A DNA stretch of 64,000 bases from Pseudomonas canadensis (GCF_000503215.1 NZ_KI628539.1:124001-188000), one strand, 5' to 3'. Positions 24,599 through 34,348 are shown, numbered from the stretch's first letter. A program made the numbers and translations. The notes: generated by a model from the letters alone, not told the origin.

Positions 24599-24616
24599 TA
24601 GTGCGCCACCGCACTA
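24599..24616 (+). promoter_or_regulatory. Leader hairpin just before the fruB ribosome site
   Basis: Perfect 7-bp stem TAGTGCG / CGCACTA with loop CCAC, ending three bases before the AGGAG of fruB. No T-run follows. It could shield or present the ribosome site; role inferred only from position. Confidence 0.4.
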
Positions 24617-24630
24617 ACTAGGAGAACGGC

Positions 24631-27489
24631 ATGCTTGAGCTCACTGTAGAGCAGATTTCCATGGGCCAGGTGGCCGTGGACAAATCTGCTGCCTTGCACC
24701 TGCTCGCTGAAAAACTGGTGGCCGACGGCCTGGTCGCCGAGGGTTACCTCAGTGGTTTGCAAGCCCGTGAAGCCCAAGGCTCGACCTTCCTTGGCCAAGG
24801 TATCGCCATCCCCCACGGCACCCCCGAAACCCGTGACCAGGTGTTCTCCACCGGTGTGCGCCTGTTGCAGTTCCCCGAAGGGGTGGACTGGGGCGATGGC
24901 CAGATCGTGTACCTGGCCATCGGCATCGCCGCCAAATCCGACGAACATCTGCGCCTGTTGCAACTGCTCACCCGCGCCCTCGGCGAAACCGATCTGGGCC
25001 AGGCCCTGCGCCGTGCCGGCAGCGCCGAAGCGCTGTTGAAACTGCTGCAAGGTGCGCCGCAGGAACTGGCGCTGGATGCGCAGATGATCAGCCTGGGCGT
25101 GTCCGCCGACGATTTCGAAGAGCTGGTATGGCGCGGCGCACGCCTGTTACGTCAGGCCGATTGTGTGAGCAATGGTTTCGCCGCGGTGTTGCAGCAGGTG
25201 GATGCGCTGCCCCTGGGCGATGGCCTGTGGTGGTTGCACAGCGAGCAGACCGTCAAGCGCCCAGGGCTGGCGTTTGTCACCCCGGACAAACCCATGCGTT
25301 ACCTCGGTCAGCCGCTCAACGGCCTGTTCTGCCTGGCCAGCCTGGGCGAAGCCCACCAGACGTTGCTCGAACGCCTATGTGCCTTGCTGATCGAAGGTCG
25401 CGGCCAGGAACTCGGCCGCGCCACCAGCAGCCGCGCCGTGCTTGAAGTGCTCGGCGGTGAATTGCCTCCAGATTGGCCCACTGCGCGCATCACCCTGGCC
25501 AACGCCCACGGCCTGCATGCGCGCCCGGCGAAGATCCTTGCGCAGTTGGCGAAAAATTTTGAGGGCGACCTCCGAGTGCGCATCGTCGATGGCCCGGTCG
25601 GCGCCGTGTCGGTGAAAAGCCTGAGCAAACTGCTGAGCCTCGGTGCGCGTCGCGGCCAGGTGCTGGAGTTTGTCGCCGAGCCGACCATTGCCGGCGACGC
25701 GCTGCCCGCGCTGTTGGCGGCGGTGGAAGAAGGCCTGGGTGAAGAGGTCGAGCCGCTGCCGACTGTGAACATCCAGCCTGAAGTCGTCGATCTCGAGCCA
25801 GTGCTCAGCGCACCCTTGGCCGGCAGCCAGATCCAGGCCATCGCCGCCGCGCCGGGCATTGCCATCGGCCCAGCGCAGATCCAGGTTCAGCAGGTCTTCG
25901 ATTACCCACTGCGTGGCGAATCCTCGGCCATCGAGCGCCAGCGCCTGCACAGCGCCTTGGGTGATGTGCGTCGTGATATCCAAGGCCTGATCGAACGCAA
26001 CCCGTCCAAGGCGATCCGCGAGATTTTCATCACCCATCAGGAAATGCTCGACGACCCGGAACTCACCGACGAAGTCGACACCCGCCTCAAGCAAGGCGAA
26101 AGCGCTGAAGCGGCGTGGATGAGTGTGATCGAGGCGGCCGCCAAGCAGCAGGAGTCGTTGCAGGATGCTTTGCTCGCCGAGCGTGCCGCCGACCTGCGTG
26201 ACATTGGTCGCCGCGTGCTGGCGCAACTGTGTGGCGTCGAAACCGCCCAGGAGCCGAGCGAACCTTACATTCTGGTGATGGATGAAGTCGGTCCGTCCGA
26301 TGTGGCGCGCCTGGACCCGGCGCGCGTCGCCGGCATCCTCACTGCCCGTGGCGGCGCGACGGCCCACAGCGCCATTGTCGCTCGTGCGCTGGGTATTCCG
26401 GCGTTGGTTGGTGCCGGTCCGACGGTGTTGCTGCTGGCCGCCGGTACGCCGTTATTGCTGGATGGCCAGCGCGGCCGCCTGCATGTGGACGCCGACGCCG
26501 CTACCCTGCAGCGCGCAACGGTCGAGCGCGACACCCGCGAACAACGCTTGCAAGCCGCCTCGGCGCAGCGCCATGAACCGGCCCTGACCCGCGACGGGCA
26601 TGCCGTGGAGGTGTTTGCCAATATCGGCGAAAGCGCCGGGGTTGCCAGCGCGGTGGAGCAGGGCGCCGAAGGCATTGGCTTGCTGCGCACCGAACTGATT
26701 TTCATGGCCCACCCGCAAGCGCCGGACGAGGCCACCCAGGAAGCCGAATACCGTCGCGTCCTCGACGGCCTCGCCGGTCGCCCGTTGGTGGTGCGCACCC
26801 TCGATGTCGGCGGCGACAAACCGCTGCCGTATTGGCCAATCGCCGAGGAAGAAAACCCCTTCCTCGGCGTGCGCGGTATTCGTCTGACCCTGCAGCGCCC
26901 GCAGATCATGGAAGCGCAGTTACGTGCGCTGCTGCGCTCTGCGGATAACCGCCCGCTGCGCATCATGTTTCCCATGGTCGGCAGCGTCGATGAATGGCGC
27001 GCAGCCCGCGACATGACCGAGCGCCTGCGCCTGGAGATCCCGGTGTCGGACTTGCAACTGGGCATCATGATCGAAGTGCCGTCGGCGGCACTGCTCGCGC
27101 CGGTGCTGGCCAAGGAGGTGGACTTCTTCAGTGTCGGCACCAACGACCTGACCCAGTACACCCTGGCCATCGACCGTGGCCACCCGACCCTGTCGGCCCA
27201 GGCCGATGGCCTGCACCCGGCGGTGTTGCAACTGATCGACATCACCGTGCGCGCCGCCCATGCCCATGGCAAATGGGTCGGCGTGTGCGGCGAGCTGGCT
27301 GCGGACCCGTTGGCCGTGCCGGTGCTGATCGGCCTGGGCGTTGATGAGCTGAGCGTGTCGGCTCGCAGCATTCCCGAAGTGAAGGCGCGTGTACGCGAAT
27401 TCAGTCTGAGCGAGGCCCAGGGCCTGGCGCAACAAGCACTGGCGGTGGGCTCGCCCGCCGAAGTGCGAGCCCTAGTGGAGGCCGTGTAG
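24631..27489 (+). CDS. fruB: PTS fructose multiphosphoryl transfer protein (EIIA-HPr-EI fusion)
   Basis: Soluble phosphotransfer chain for fructose uptake: EI takes phosphate from phosphoenolpyruvate and passes it to HPr, then EIIA, then FruA. 952 residues with three modules. EIIA-Fru is at 1-145 with His62 (AIPHGTPE). HPr is at about 285-370 with His296 (NAHGLHARPA). EI is at about 400-952 with phospho-His579 (GGATAHSAIVARALGIPAL) and the PEP-binding C-terminus (GTNDLTQYTLAIDRGHP, GVCGELAADPLAV). ATG 24631 follows AGGAG. fruK starts at the next base after its stop. Confidence 0.97.
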   Translation: MLELTVEQISMGQVAVDKSAALHLLAEKLVADGLVAEGYLSGLQAREAQGSTFLGQGIAIPHGTPETRDQVFSTGVRLLQFPEGVDWGDGQIVYLAIGIAAKSDEHLRLLQLLTRALGETDLGQALRRAGSAEALLKLLQGAPQELALDAQMISLGVSADDFEELVWRGARLLRQADCVSNGFAAVLQQVDALPLGDGLWWLHSEQTVKRPGLAFVTPDKPMRYLGQPLNGLFCLASLGEAHQTLLERLCALLIEGRGQELGRATSSRAVLEVLGGELPPDWPTARITLANAHGLHARPAKILAQLAKNFEGDLRVRIVDGPVGAVSVKSLSKLLSLGARRGQVLEFVAEPTIAGDALPALLAAVEEGLGEEVEPLPTVNIQPEVVDLEPVLSAPLAGSQIQAIAAAPGIAIGPAQIQVQQVFDYPLRGESSAIERQRLHSALGDVRRDIQGLIERNPSKAIREIFITHQEMLDDPELTDEVDTRLKQGESAEAAWMSVIEAAAKQQESLQDALLAERAADLRDIGRRVLAQLCGVETAQEPSEPYILVMDEVGPSDVARLDPARVAGILTARGGATAHSAIVARALGIPALVGAGPTVLLLAAGTPLLLDGQRGRLHVDADAATLQRATVERDTREQRLQAASAQRHEPALTRDGHAVEVFANIGESAGVASAVEQGAEGIGLLRTELIFMAHPQAPDEATQEAEYRRVLDGLAGRPLVVRTLDVGGDKPLPYWPIAEEENPFLGVRGIRLTLQRPQIMEAQLRALLRSADNRPLRIMFPMVGSVDEWRAARDMTERLRLEIPVSDLQLGIMIEVPSAALLAPVLAKEVDFFSVGTNDLTQYTLAIDRGHPTLSAQADGLHPAVLQLIDITVRAAHAHGKWVGVCGELAADPLAVPVLIGLGVDELSVSARSIPEVKARVREFSLSEAQGLAQQALAVGSPAEVRALVEAV

Positions 27490-28410
27490 ATGGCAAGGAT
27501 TCTGACCCTGACGCTGAACCCGGCGTTGGACCTGACGGTACGCCTGGCGCGCCTGGAACCGGGTGAAGTCAATCGCAGCGAAACCCTGCTGACCCATGCC
27601 GCCGGCAAGGGTGTGAATGTGGCGCAGGTGCTGGCCGATCTTGGCCATGAACTGACTGTGGGCGGCTTCCTCGGCGACGGCAACCCGCAGGCCTTCGAAG
27701 CGCTGATTGCACAGCGTGGTTTTACTGATGCGTTTATCCGCGTGACCGGTGAAACCCGCAGCAATATCAAGATTGCCGAGCAGGATGGCCGGGTCACCGA
27801 CATCAATGCACCGGGGCCGCAGGTGACGGAGCAGGCGCAGAGCGCGTTGCTGGAAAAACTGGCGCAGATTGCCCCCGACTTTGATGCCGTGGTGGTGGCC
27901 GGCAGCTTGCCGCGCGGTGTTAGCCCGCAGTGGTTTCAAGCGCTGTTGGAACAGTTGAAACGCTGTGGCTTGAAAGTCGCCCTGGACACCAGCGGCGAAG
28001 CGCTGCGCGCCGGTTTGAAAGCCGGCCCGTGGCTGGTCAAACCCAATACCGAAGAACTGGCCGATGCACTGGGTAATGCCCCGGATGCCATCAGCCAATT
28101 GCATCAACAAGGCGTGGAACACGTAGTGGTTTCCGACGGTGCCGCAGGCGTGAGCTGGTACAGCCCAGGCGCTTCGTTGCACGCCACACCGCCCAAGGTC
28201 GTGGTCGCCAGCACCGTCGGCGCCGGCGACTCGCTACTGGCCGGGATGCTCCACGGTCTGCTCACGGGTGATACGCCGGAGCAAACCTTGCGCCGCGCCA
28301 CGGCGATTGCCGCGATGGCGGTGACGCAGATCGGTTTTGGCATCAGCGATCACGCGCAGTTGGCGCGCCTCGAAAGCGGCGTCCACGTGCGCGCGCTGAC
28401 AGAACAATAA
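27490..28410 (+). CDS. fruK: 1-phosphofructokinase
   Basis: Phosphorylates fructose 1-phosphate to fructose 1,6-bisphosphate, the step after FruA uptake, and so removes the FruR inducer. 306 residues, PfkB/ribokinase fold. Signature 1 region is GKGVNVAQVLADLGHELTVGG. Signature 2 with the catalytic Asp is STVGAGDSLLAGMLHGL. ATG 27490 abuts the fruB stop (TAGATG). It is the middle gene of fruBKA. Confidence 0.97.
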   Translation: MARILTLTLNPALDLTVRLARLEPGEVNRSETLLTHAAGKGVNVAQVLADLGHELTVGGFLGDGNPQAFEALIAQRGFTDAFIRVTGETRSNIKIAEQDGRVTDINAPGPQVTEQAQSALLEKLAQIAPDFDAVVVAGSLPRGVSPQWFQALLEQLKRCGLKVALDTSGEALRAGLKAGPWLVKPNTEELADALGNAPDAISQLHQQGVEHVVVSDGAAGVSWYSPGASLHATPPKVVVASTVGAGDSLLAGMLHGLLTGDTPEQTLRRATAIAAMAVTQIGFGISDHAQLARLESGVHVRALTEQ

Positions 28411-28421
28411 GAGGGTTTGTG

Positions 28422-30128
28422 ATGAAGTTAGCCATTGTTACCGCCTGCCCGAACGGCATGGTCACCAGTGTGCTGTGCGCCCGCTTGTTGGACGCCGCCG
28501 CACAGCGCCAGGGCTGGAGCACCAGCGTTGAAGTGGTGGATGTGCAGCGCCCGGAACGCCAGTTGTCCCAAGCCACGATCGACGACGCCGAATGGGTGTT
28601 GCTGGTCAGCAGCACCCCGGTGGCTATGCAGCGGTTTGTCGGCAAGCGCGTGTTCCAGAGCACGCCGGCCCAGGCGCTGGCGGATGTCGACGCCGTATTG
28701 CGGCGCGGCGCCGAAGAGGCGCAGGTGCATGTCGCCACCGAACACGCGGCCAAAAAAGCGCCGCGTATTGTTGCGATCACCGCTTGCCCGACGGGCGTCG
28801 CCCACACCTTCATGGCGGCCGAGGCCTTGCAGCAGACCGCCAAGCGTCTGGGCTACGACTTGCAGGTCGAGACCCAAGGCTCGGTCGGTGCCCGTACACC
28901 CTTGAGCCCGCAGTCCATCGCTGATGCAGACGTGGTGTTGCTGGCCGCCGATATTGAAGTCGCCACCGAGCGCTTCGCCGGCAAGAAGATCTACCGTTGC
29001 GGCACCGGCATTGCCCTCAAGCAATCCGAAGCCACCCTTAACAAAGCCCTTGCTGAAGGCTCGGTGGAAAGCGCGGCCAGCGGTACCGTGGCCAAGAAGG
29101 AAAAAACCGGCGTCTACAAACACCTGCTCACCGGGGTGTCGTTCATGTTGCCGATGGTGGTGGCGGGTGGATTGTTGACCGCCTTGTCATTCATGTTCGG
29201 CATCACGGCGTTTGAAGAGCAAGGCACCCTTGCCGCCGCGTTGAAAACGGTGGGTAACCAGGCCTTCATGTTGATGGTGCCGCTGCTGGCGGGCTATATC
29301 GCCTACTCCATTGCCGACCGTCCCGCCCTGGCCCCCGGCATGATTGGCGGGCTGCTGGCGACGACCCTGGGTGCAGGCTTCATCGGCGGGATATTCGCCG
29401 GTTTCCTCGCCGGCTACTGCGTCAAGCTGATCAGCCGCGCGGTGCAACTGCCGCAGAGCCTGGATGCGCTCAAACCGATCCTGATCATCCCGTTGCTGGC
29501 GAGCCTGTTCACCGGCCTTGCGATGATCTATCTGGTCGGGCCGCCGGTGGCGCGGATGCTGGTGGGCCTGACGGGATTCCTCAACACCATGGGCACCGCC
29601 AACGCCGTGCTGCTGGGCGTTCTGTTGGGCGGCATGATGTGCGTCGACCTTGGCGGGCCGATCAACAAGGCCGCCTACGCGTTCTCGGTCGGCATGCTCG
29701 CCGAGCACAGTGGCGCGCCGATAGCCGCGGTGATGGCCGCGGGCATGGTGCCGCCCATCGGCATGGGCATCGCCACGTTCCTGGCGCGCCGCAAGTTCGC
29801 CCAGACGGAGCGGGAAGCTGGCAAGGCCGCGATCATTCTCGGGATGGTGTTCATTTCCGAAGGTGCGATTCCCTTTGCGGCTAAAGATCCGCTGCGCGTG
29901 ATCCCGGCCAGCATCGCCGGTGGCGCGTTGGCCGGTGCCTTGTCGATGTACTTTGGTTGCAAACTGGCAGCGCCCCACGGCGGGCTGGCGGTGCTGGTGA
30001 TCCCGAACGCGATGAACCATGCGTTGCTGTATTTGCTGGCAATCGTTGCCGGTAGCCTGCTGACGGGGTTGGTGTACGCGCTGATCAAACGCCCCGAAGC
30101 GCAAGAGCTGGCCGTCGCCCCAGCCTGA
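28422..30128 (+). CDS. fruA: PTS fructose transporter EIIB'BC
   Basis: Membrane permease that imports fructose and phosphorylates it at C1. 568 residues from ATG 28422 (GAGGG six bases ahead). An N-terminal IIB-like domain carries ACPNGM with Cys9. The second IIB domain has AITACPTGVAHTF with phospho-Cys122. The IIC channel from about 225 has many membrane segments (FMLPMVVAGGLLTALSFMFG, MMCVDLGGPINKAAYAF). EIIC ends with AHGGLAVLVIPNAMNHALLY. Last gene of fruBKA, followed by a palindrome that may end transcription. Confidence 0.97.
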   Translation: MKLAIVTACPNGMVTSVLCARLLDAAAQRQGWSTSVEVVDVQRPERQLSQATIDDAEWVLLVSSTPVAMQRFVGKRVFQSTPAQALADVDAVLRRGAEEAQVHVATEHAAKKAPRIVAITACPTGVAHTFMAAEALQQTAKRLGYDLQVETQGSVGARTPLSPQSIADADVVLLAADIEVATERFAGKKIYRCGTGIALKQSEATLNKALAEGSVESAASGTVAKKEKTGVYKHLLTGVSFMLPMVVAGGLLTALSFMFGITAFEEQGTLAAALKTVGNQAFMLMVPLLAGYIAYSIADRPALAPGMIGGLLATTLGAGFIGGIFAGFLAGYCVKLISRAVQLPQSLDALKPILIIPLLASLFTGLAMIYLVGPPVARMLVGLTGFLNTMGTANAVLLGVLLGGMMCVDLGGPINKAAYAFSVGMLAEHSGAPIAAVMAAGMVPPIGMGIATFLARRKFAQTEREAGKAAIILGMVFISEGAIPFAAKDPLRVIPASIAGGALAGALSMYFGCKLAAPHGGLAVLVIPNAMNHALLYLLAIVAGSLLTGLVYALIKRPEAQELAVAPA

Positions 30129-30130
30129 CC

Positions 30131-30160
30131 CTGTAGGAGCCGGCAAGCCGGCTCCTACAG
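30131..30160. repeat. Short REP palindrome after fruA, GTAGGAGCCGGC type
   Basis: CTGTAGGAGCCGGC and GCCGGCTCCTACAG are exact inverted arms around a two-base centre (AA), three bases after the fruA stop. A third REP family in this window. It can fold as a strong hairpin but lacks a T-run. Confidence 0.85.
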
Positions 30161-30227
30161 AGGGTGTCATCTGGCTTTCATCCCGACGTGGTTAAGTTTC
30201 CCTTTTGATACTCAAGAGGGCACCTGC

Positions 30228-31769
30228 ATGAGCCACTTCGATCTTGGCCGCCGCCGCGTTATGCAAGCCGTCGGCGCCGGCCTGTTGTTGCCGGGCCTGG
30301 CCCCGGCGGTGATTGCCTCGGTCAAGGACCGACCGCAACTCACCGACGGCGTGCAGTCCGGCGACCTGCTCGGTGATCGCGCCATGATCTGGAGCCGCAG
30401 CGACCGCCCGGCCCGCATGGTGGTGGAGTGGGACACCCGCAGCGTATTCAGCAACCCGCGTCGATTTGTTTCGCCCTTGGCCGATAACCGCACCGACTTT
30501 ACCTCCCGCGTCGAACTCACCGGGCTGCCCGCCGACCAGGCGATTTTCTACCGCGTGCACTTCGAAGATGCCCAGACCGGCATCGCCAGCGAACCCTGGT
30601 TTGGCCACCTGCGCAGCGTGCCGCAACAACGCCGCGATATCCGTTTTGTGTGGAGCGGCGACACCGTCGGCCAGGGCTTCGGCATCAACCCGGACATTGG
30701 CGGCATGCGTATCTATGAAGCCATGCGCCTGCGCTTGCCGGATTTCTTTATCCACAGCGGCGACACCATCTACGCCGACGGTCCGGTGCCGGCACAGCTT
30801 ACGGTCGAAAACGGGCGCATCTGGCGCAACATCACCACCGAAGCCAAGAGCAAGGTTGCCGAAACCCTGGATGAGTATCGCGGCAATTACCGCTACAACC
30901 TGATGGATGAAAACGTCCGTCGCTTCAACGCCGAAGTGCCGCAGATCTGGCAGTGGGACGACCATGAAGTGGTGAACAACTGGTCTCCAAGCAAGCAGTT
31001 GGATGAGCGTTACCAGGTCAAGGACATCAACACCTTGGTCGGCCGTGCGCGCCAGGCCTGGCTGGAATATTCACCGATGCGCCGGCAGAGCGCCGACGGC
31101 GGCGGACGGATTTATCGCAAGCTCAGTTATGGTCCGCTGCTGGATGTGTTCGTGCTGGACATGCGTAGCTATCGCGGACCGAACGATGACAACCTGGGTG
31201 GTGAAAAACCCTTCCTCGGCCGCGAGCAATTGGACTGGCTCAAGCGTGAGCTCAAAGGTTCGCAGGCGCAGTGGAAAGTCATCGCGGCTGACATGCCGAT
31301 TGGCCTGGGTGTACCCGATGGTGAAGTGAGCCCTGGCGTACCGCGTTGGGAAGCGATTGCCAATAGTGACCCAGGCGCACCGCAAGGACGTGAGTTGGAA
31401 ATTGCCGAACTGCTGGGCTTTTTAAGGGCGCACAAGGTGCGCAATCACGTGTGGCTGACGGCAGATGTGCACTACTGCGCCGCGCACCACTATCACCCGG
31501 ATCGCGCGGCGTTCCAGGATTTCGAGCCGTTCTGGGAGTTTGTCGCCGGGCCGTTGAATGCGGGGAGTTTCGGGCCCAACCCACTGGATAAAACCTTTGG
31601 CCCCGAAGTGGTGTTCGAGAAGGCTCCGCCGGCACAGAACACCTCGCCGTTCGCGGGTTTTCAGTTTTTTGGTGAGGTGCAGATTGATGGGCAGACGGCG
31701 GAGTTGACCGTAATCCTGCGCGACCTGGATGGTGTCTCAGTGTTCGAACAAAAGCTACAACCCGCCTAA
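30228..31769 (+). CDS. PhoD-type alkaline phosphatase/phosphodiesterase, TAT-exported
   Basis: 513-residue metallophosphoesterase of the PhoD family, usually induced by phosphate starvation and releasing phosphate from esters outside the inner membrane. The N-terminus is a twin-arginine signal (GRRRVMQAVGAGLLLPGLAP). A PhoD N-terminal beta domain follows (VQSGDLLGDRAMIWSRSDRP). Metal-binding motifs are WSGDTVGQG, IHSGDTIYADGP, WDDHEVVNNW and the C-terminal WLTADVHYCAAHHY. ATG 30228 has GAGGGC ahead. It is a single gene flanked by two REP palindromes; no Pho box is evident. Confidence 0.92.
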   Translation: MSHFDLGRRRVMQAVGAGLLLPGLAPAVIASVKDRPQLTDGVQSGDLLGDRAMIWSRSDRPARMVVEWDTRSVFSNPRRFVSPLADNRTDFTSRVELTGLPADQAIFYRVHFEDAQTGIASEPWFGHLRSVPQQRRDIRFVWSGDTVGQGFGINPDIGGMRIYEAMRLRLPDFFIHSGDTIYADGPVPAQLTVENGRIWRNITTEAKSKVAETLDEYRGNYRYNLMDENVRRFNAEVPQIWQWDDHEVVNNWSPSKQLDERYQVKDINTLVGRARQAWLEYSPMRRQSADGGGRIYRKLSYGPLLDVFVLDMRSYRGPNDDNLGGEKPFLGREQLDWLKRELKGSQAQWKVIAADMPIGLGVPDGEVSPGVPRWEAIANSDPGAPQGRELEIAELLGFLRAHKVRNHVWLTADVHYCAAHHYHPDRAAFQDFEPFWEFVAGPLNAGSFGPNPLDKTFGPEVVFEKAPPAQNTSPFAGFQFFGEVQIDGQTAELTVILRDLDGVSVFEQKLQPA

Positions 31770-31779
31770 ATCCCGCTCC

Positions 31780-31809
31780 CTGCAGGAGCCGGCAAGCCGG
31801 CTCCTGCAG
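31780..31809. repeat. Short REP palindrome between phoD-like and piuB 3' ends
   Basis: CTGCAGGAGCCGGC with GCCGGCTCCTGCAG, exact arms around AA. Same family as that at 30131 but with CTGCAG in place of CTGTAG at one end and the matching change at the other, so the pairing is kept. Confidence 0.85.
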
Positions 31810-31822
31810 TAAAGGGGGAAGG

Positions 31823-34348
31823 TCAGTAGACATCGCGCCGGTAGCGGCCTTGCTCGATCAAGCGCTCCACGGCCTCACTGCCGAGGATGTCCACCAGCGC
31901 CTGGTCCACTCCAGCCGCCATTCCCTGCAAACTCCCGCACACATAAATCGCCGCGCCGTCGCTTAGCCATCTACGCAGCACCTCGGCGGACTCGCGCAGA
32001 CGATCCTGCACGTAGATTTTTTCCTCCTGATCGCGGGAAAAAGCCAGGTCCAGCAACGCCAGGTCACCACTGGCTAGCCAGCCTTGCAGCTCGTCCTGAC
32101 AGAGGAAGTCGTGCTTGATATTGCGTTCACCGAACAGCAGCCAGTTGCGCTGCTGACCATCGGCAATGCGCGCCTTGAGCAAGCTGCGCAGGCCGGCCAG
32201 GCCGGTGCCGTTGCCCAGCAGGATCAGTGGCACGGGTACATCTGGTAGATGGAAGCCACTGTTGCGGCGCAGGCGCAGGCTGATGCTTGAGCCGAGGGCG
32301 GCATGTTCGGTGAGCCAGCCTGAACCGAGACCCAGGCTACCGTCGGGGTGGCGTTCCTGGCGCACGATCAATTCGAGTACGCCATCGCTGGCAATCGAGG
32401 CGATGGAGTATTCGCGCATGCCCAGCGGTACCAGCGCGTCCACCAGCGCCTGGGCATGCAGGCCGACCAGGTGGGCGCGATGCGTCGGCAATTGGCGAGT
32501 GGCCAGGGCTTGATCGAGGGTGTGCACCATGCCGTCGATCAGCACGCCGTCACTGCCGGCCAGGCCCAGGCCTTCGAGGAAGTGCTCGATGGCCCAGGGG
32601 CAGTTGCGCGGCAATACTTCCACCAGGTCGCCGGCCTGCCAGCTTTGCGGTGAAGGCGAGGTGAGGCCCAGCAAATAAACATCCGAGCCCGCGCTGTCGC
32701 GGTTAAGCAGGGAGCGTTGGCTCAGCGTCCAGTTTTCGTACTGGGCGGTCGGCCAAGCGGCCGCCGGGGCGTGGCCTGTCAGCTGGCCCAGTTGTTGTTG
32801 CCAGTGCAGCAGGGCGGTGGTGTCGCCGCTGTCGACTTCCACCGGGGCAAACAGTGCGTTGCCGCCCTGGTTGGTCAGCCAGAAGTGCAGGCGGCGTGCA
32901 AAGCCGCAGAAGTGTTCGTATTGACGGTCGCCCAGGGCCAGGACCGAGTAGTTCAAACCTTTCAGGGACAGGTCTTGGCCGAGCACACTGCGCTCGAAAC
33001 CGCGGGCACTGTCGGGCGCTTCACCGTCGCCGAAGGTGCTGACCACGAACAGCGCATTTTCCGACTGGCGCAGATCATCCTGGCTGACGCTGCCCAGGGA
33101 CTGCACCTTCACCGGCAAACCAGCCGCCTGCAATTGGCCTGCTGTTTGCCACGCAAGCTGCTCGGCAAAACCGCTCTGGCTGGCGAAGCCGATCAGCCAG
33201 GCTGGCGCATCGCTGGCGTTGGCCGAGAGGCCTTTACGCGCGTCACGCACCTGGCGTTTCTTGCGACGACGGTCCAGGTAAAGCAGCCAACCGGTGATGA
33301 AGAACAGCGGCATCAGCACCGAGCTGAGCGTGAGGATGATCCGCCCCGCCAGGCCAAAGTAACTGCCGGTGTGCAGCGCGTAGACGCTGGTCAGCAGTTG
33401 TGAGCCGAAGGTCTTGCTGGCGTAGCGGTCATGGGATTTCACCTCGCCGGTCGCCGGGTCCAGGTTGATCTGGTTCAGCGCGCGGTCATGGGGCGAATCG
33501 TCCAGCAGGTAGTAGACGGTGGCCGGTTGCCCGGCGACGGCCGGCATGCGGATGTTGTAAGCACTCAAGCCTGGGCCGGCGTTGCTGTAGATGCTGCTCC
33601 AGATCGCATCGTAATTGGCTACGGGCGCCGGGCCTTCGGGGGCCGGGCCGCGTTTGCGCACCCGTTCATTCTGTGGGGCGTCGGACAGCAGCTTGGTCAG
33701 GCCCTGGCTGTACCAGTCGTAGGACCAATACAGTCCGGTCAGCGCCGACAGCAGATAGGCCAGCAAGCACCAGGTGCCGAATACCGAGTGCAGGTCCCAG
33801 TTGAAGGCGCGGCCCTTTTTGCGCCAGTCCAGGGTCAGCCAGGCACGCCAGCTTGCCACTTGGCGCGGCCAGCGCAGGTAGATACCGGACAGGCAGAAGA
33901 ACACCAGGATCAGTGTGCAGGCGCCGGTGATATTGCGCCCGGTATCGCCCATCACCAGGAAACGGTGAAATTGCAGCAGGAAGCCGAAAACCTCCTGGCC
34001 GACCACGTCGCCCATGTAGTCGCCGGTGTAGGGGTCGAAATAGCGCAATTGCCCACGGCGTTCACCGGGTGGCGGGGTGAAGAACACGCGGGCGGCGTTG
34101 CCGCTCTCGCTCTCCACGAACAGCATGGCCACGGTCTGGCCTTCGGTGGCTTCCAGCTTGCGCACCAGCTCGGCGGGCGGCAGGACGCCGGCTTCGCGTT
34201 TTCCCACGGTCAGTACGCTGGGGTTGAGCGCCCGCAGTATTTCATCCTGAAACGAGACCGCAGCCCCGGTGATCCCCATCAAGGCCAGCACCAGCCCGGC
34301 GGTAATGCCGAAGAACCAGTGCAACTGGAATAGGGTTTTCTTCAACAC
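31823..34348 (-). CDS. piuB: PiuB-type PepSY membrane protein fused to flavodoxin/FAD-NAD(P)H reductase
   Basis: 841 residues in two halves. The first 360 residues are a PepSY-TM protein with four membrane segments (HWFFGITAGLVLALMGITGA near the N-terminus, GACTLILVFFCLSGIYLRWP) and a periplasmic PepSY part. The rest resembles the sulfite-reductase flavoprotein alpha subunit: a flavodoxin domain (WLIGFASQSGFAEQLAW, VVSTFGDGEAPDSARGF), an FAD domain (MREYSIASI) and an NADPH domain (LILLGNGTGLAGLRSLL, IYVCGSLQGMAAGVDQAL). Such proteins are thought to reduce siderophore iron in the periplasm with cytosolic NADPH. GTG 34348 start. Neighbour of the piuA receptor. Confidence 0.88.
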   Translation of the reverse strand: MLKKTLFQLHWFFGITAGLVLALMGITGAAVSFQDEILRALNPSVLTVGKREAGVLPPAELVRKLEATEGQTVAMLFVESESGNAARVFFTPPPGERRGQLRYFDPYTGDYMGDVVGQEVFGFLLQFHRFLVMGDTGRNITGACTLILVFFCLSGIYLRWPRQVASWRAWLTLDWRKKGRAFNWDLHSVFGTWCLLAYLLSALTGLYWSYDWYSQGLTKLLSDAPQNERVRKRGPAPEGPAPVANYDAIWSSIYSNAGPGLSAYNIRMPAVAGQPATVYYLLDDSPHDRALNQINLDPATGEVKSHDRYASKTFGSQLLTSVYALHTGSYFGLAGRIILTLSSVLMPLFFITGWLLYLDRRRKKRQVRDARKGLSANASDAPAWLIGFASQSGFAEQLAWQTAGQLQAAGLPVKVQSLGSVSQDDLRQSENALFVVSTFGDGEAPDSARGFERSVLGQDLSLKGLNYSVLALGDRQYEHFCGFARRLHFWLTNQGGNALFAPVEVDSGDTTALLHWQQQLGQLTGHAPAAAWPTAQYENWTLSQRSLLNRDSAGSDVYLLGLTSPSPQSWQAGDLVEVLPRNCPWAIEHFLEGLGLAGSDGVLIDGMVHTLDQALATRQLPTHRAHLVGLHAQALVDALVPLGMREYSIASIASDGVLELIVRQERHPDGSLGLGSGWLTEHAALGSSISLRLRRNSGFHLPDVPVPLILLGNGTGLAGLRSLLKARIADGQQRNWLLFGERNIKHDFLCQDELQGWLASGDLALLDLAFSRDQEEKIYVQDRLRESAEVLRRWLSDGAAIYVCGSLQGMAAGVDQALVDILGSEAVERLIEQGRYRRDVY

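Noticed and set aside
24585..24600. Crc/Hfq catabolite-repression motif at TTTAAAACAATA before fruB
   Set aside because: Does not match the AAnAAnAA pattern well, and the site overlaps the candidate -10; not strong enough to list.
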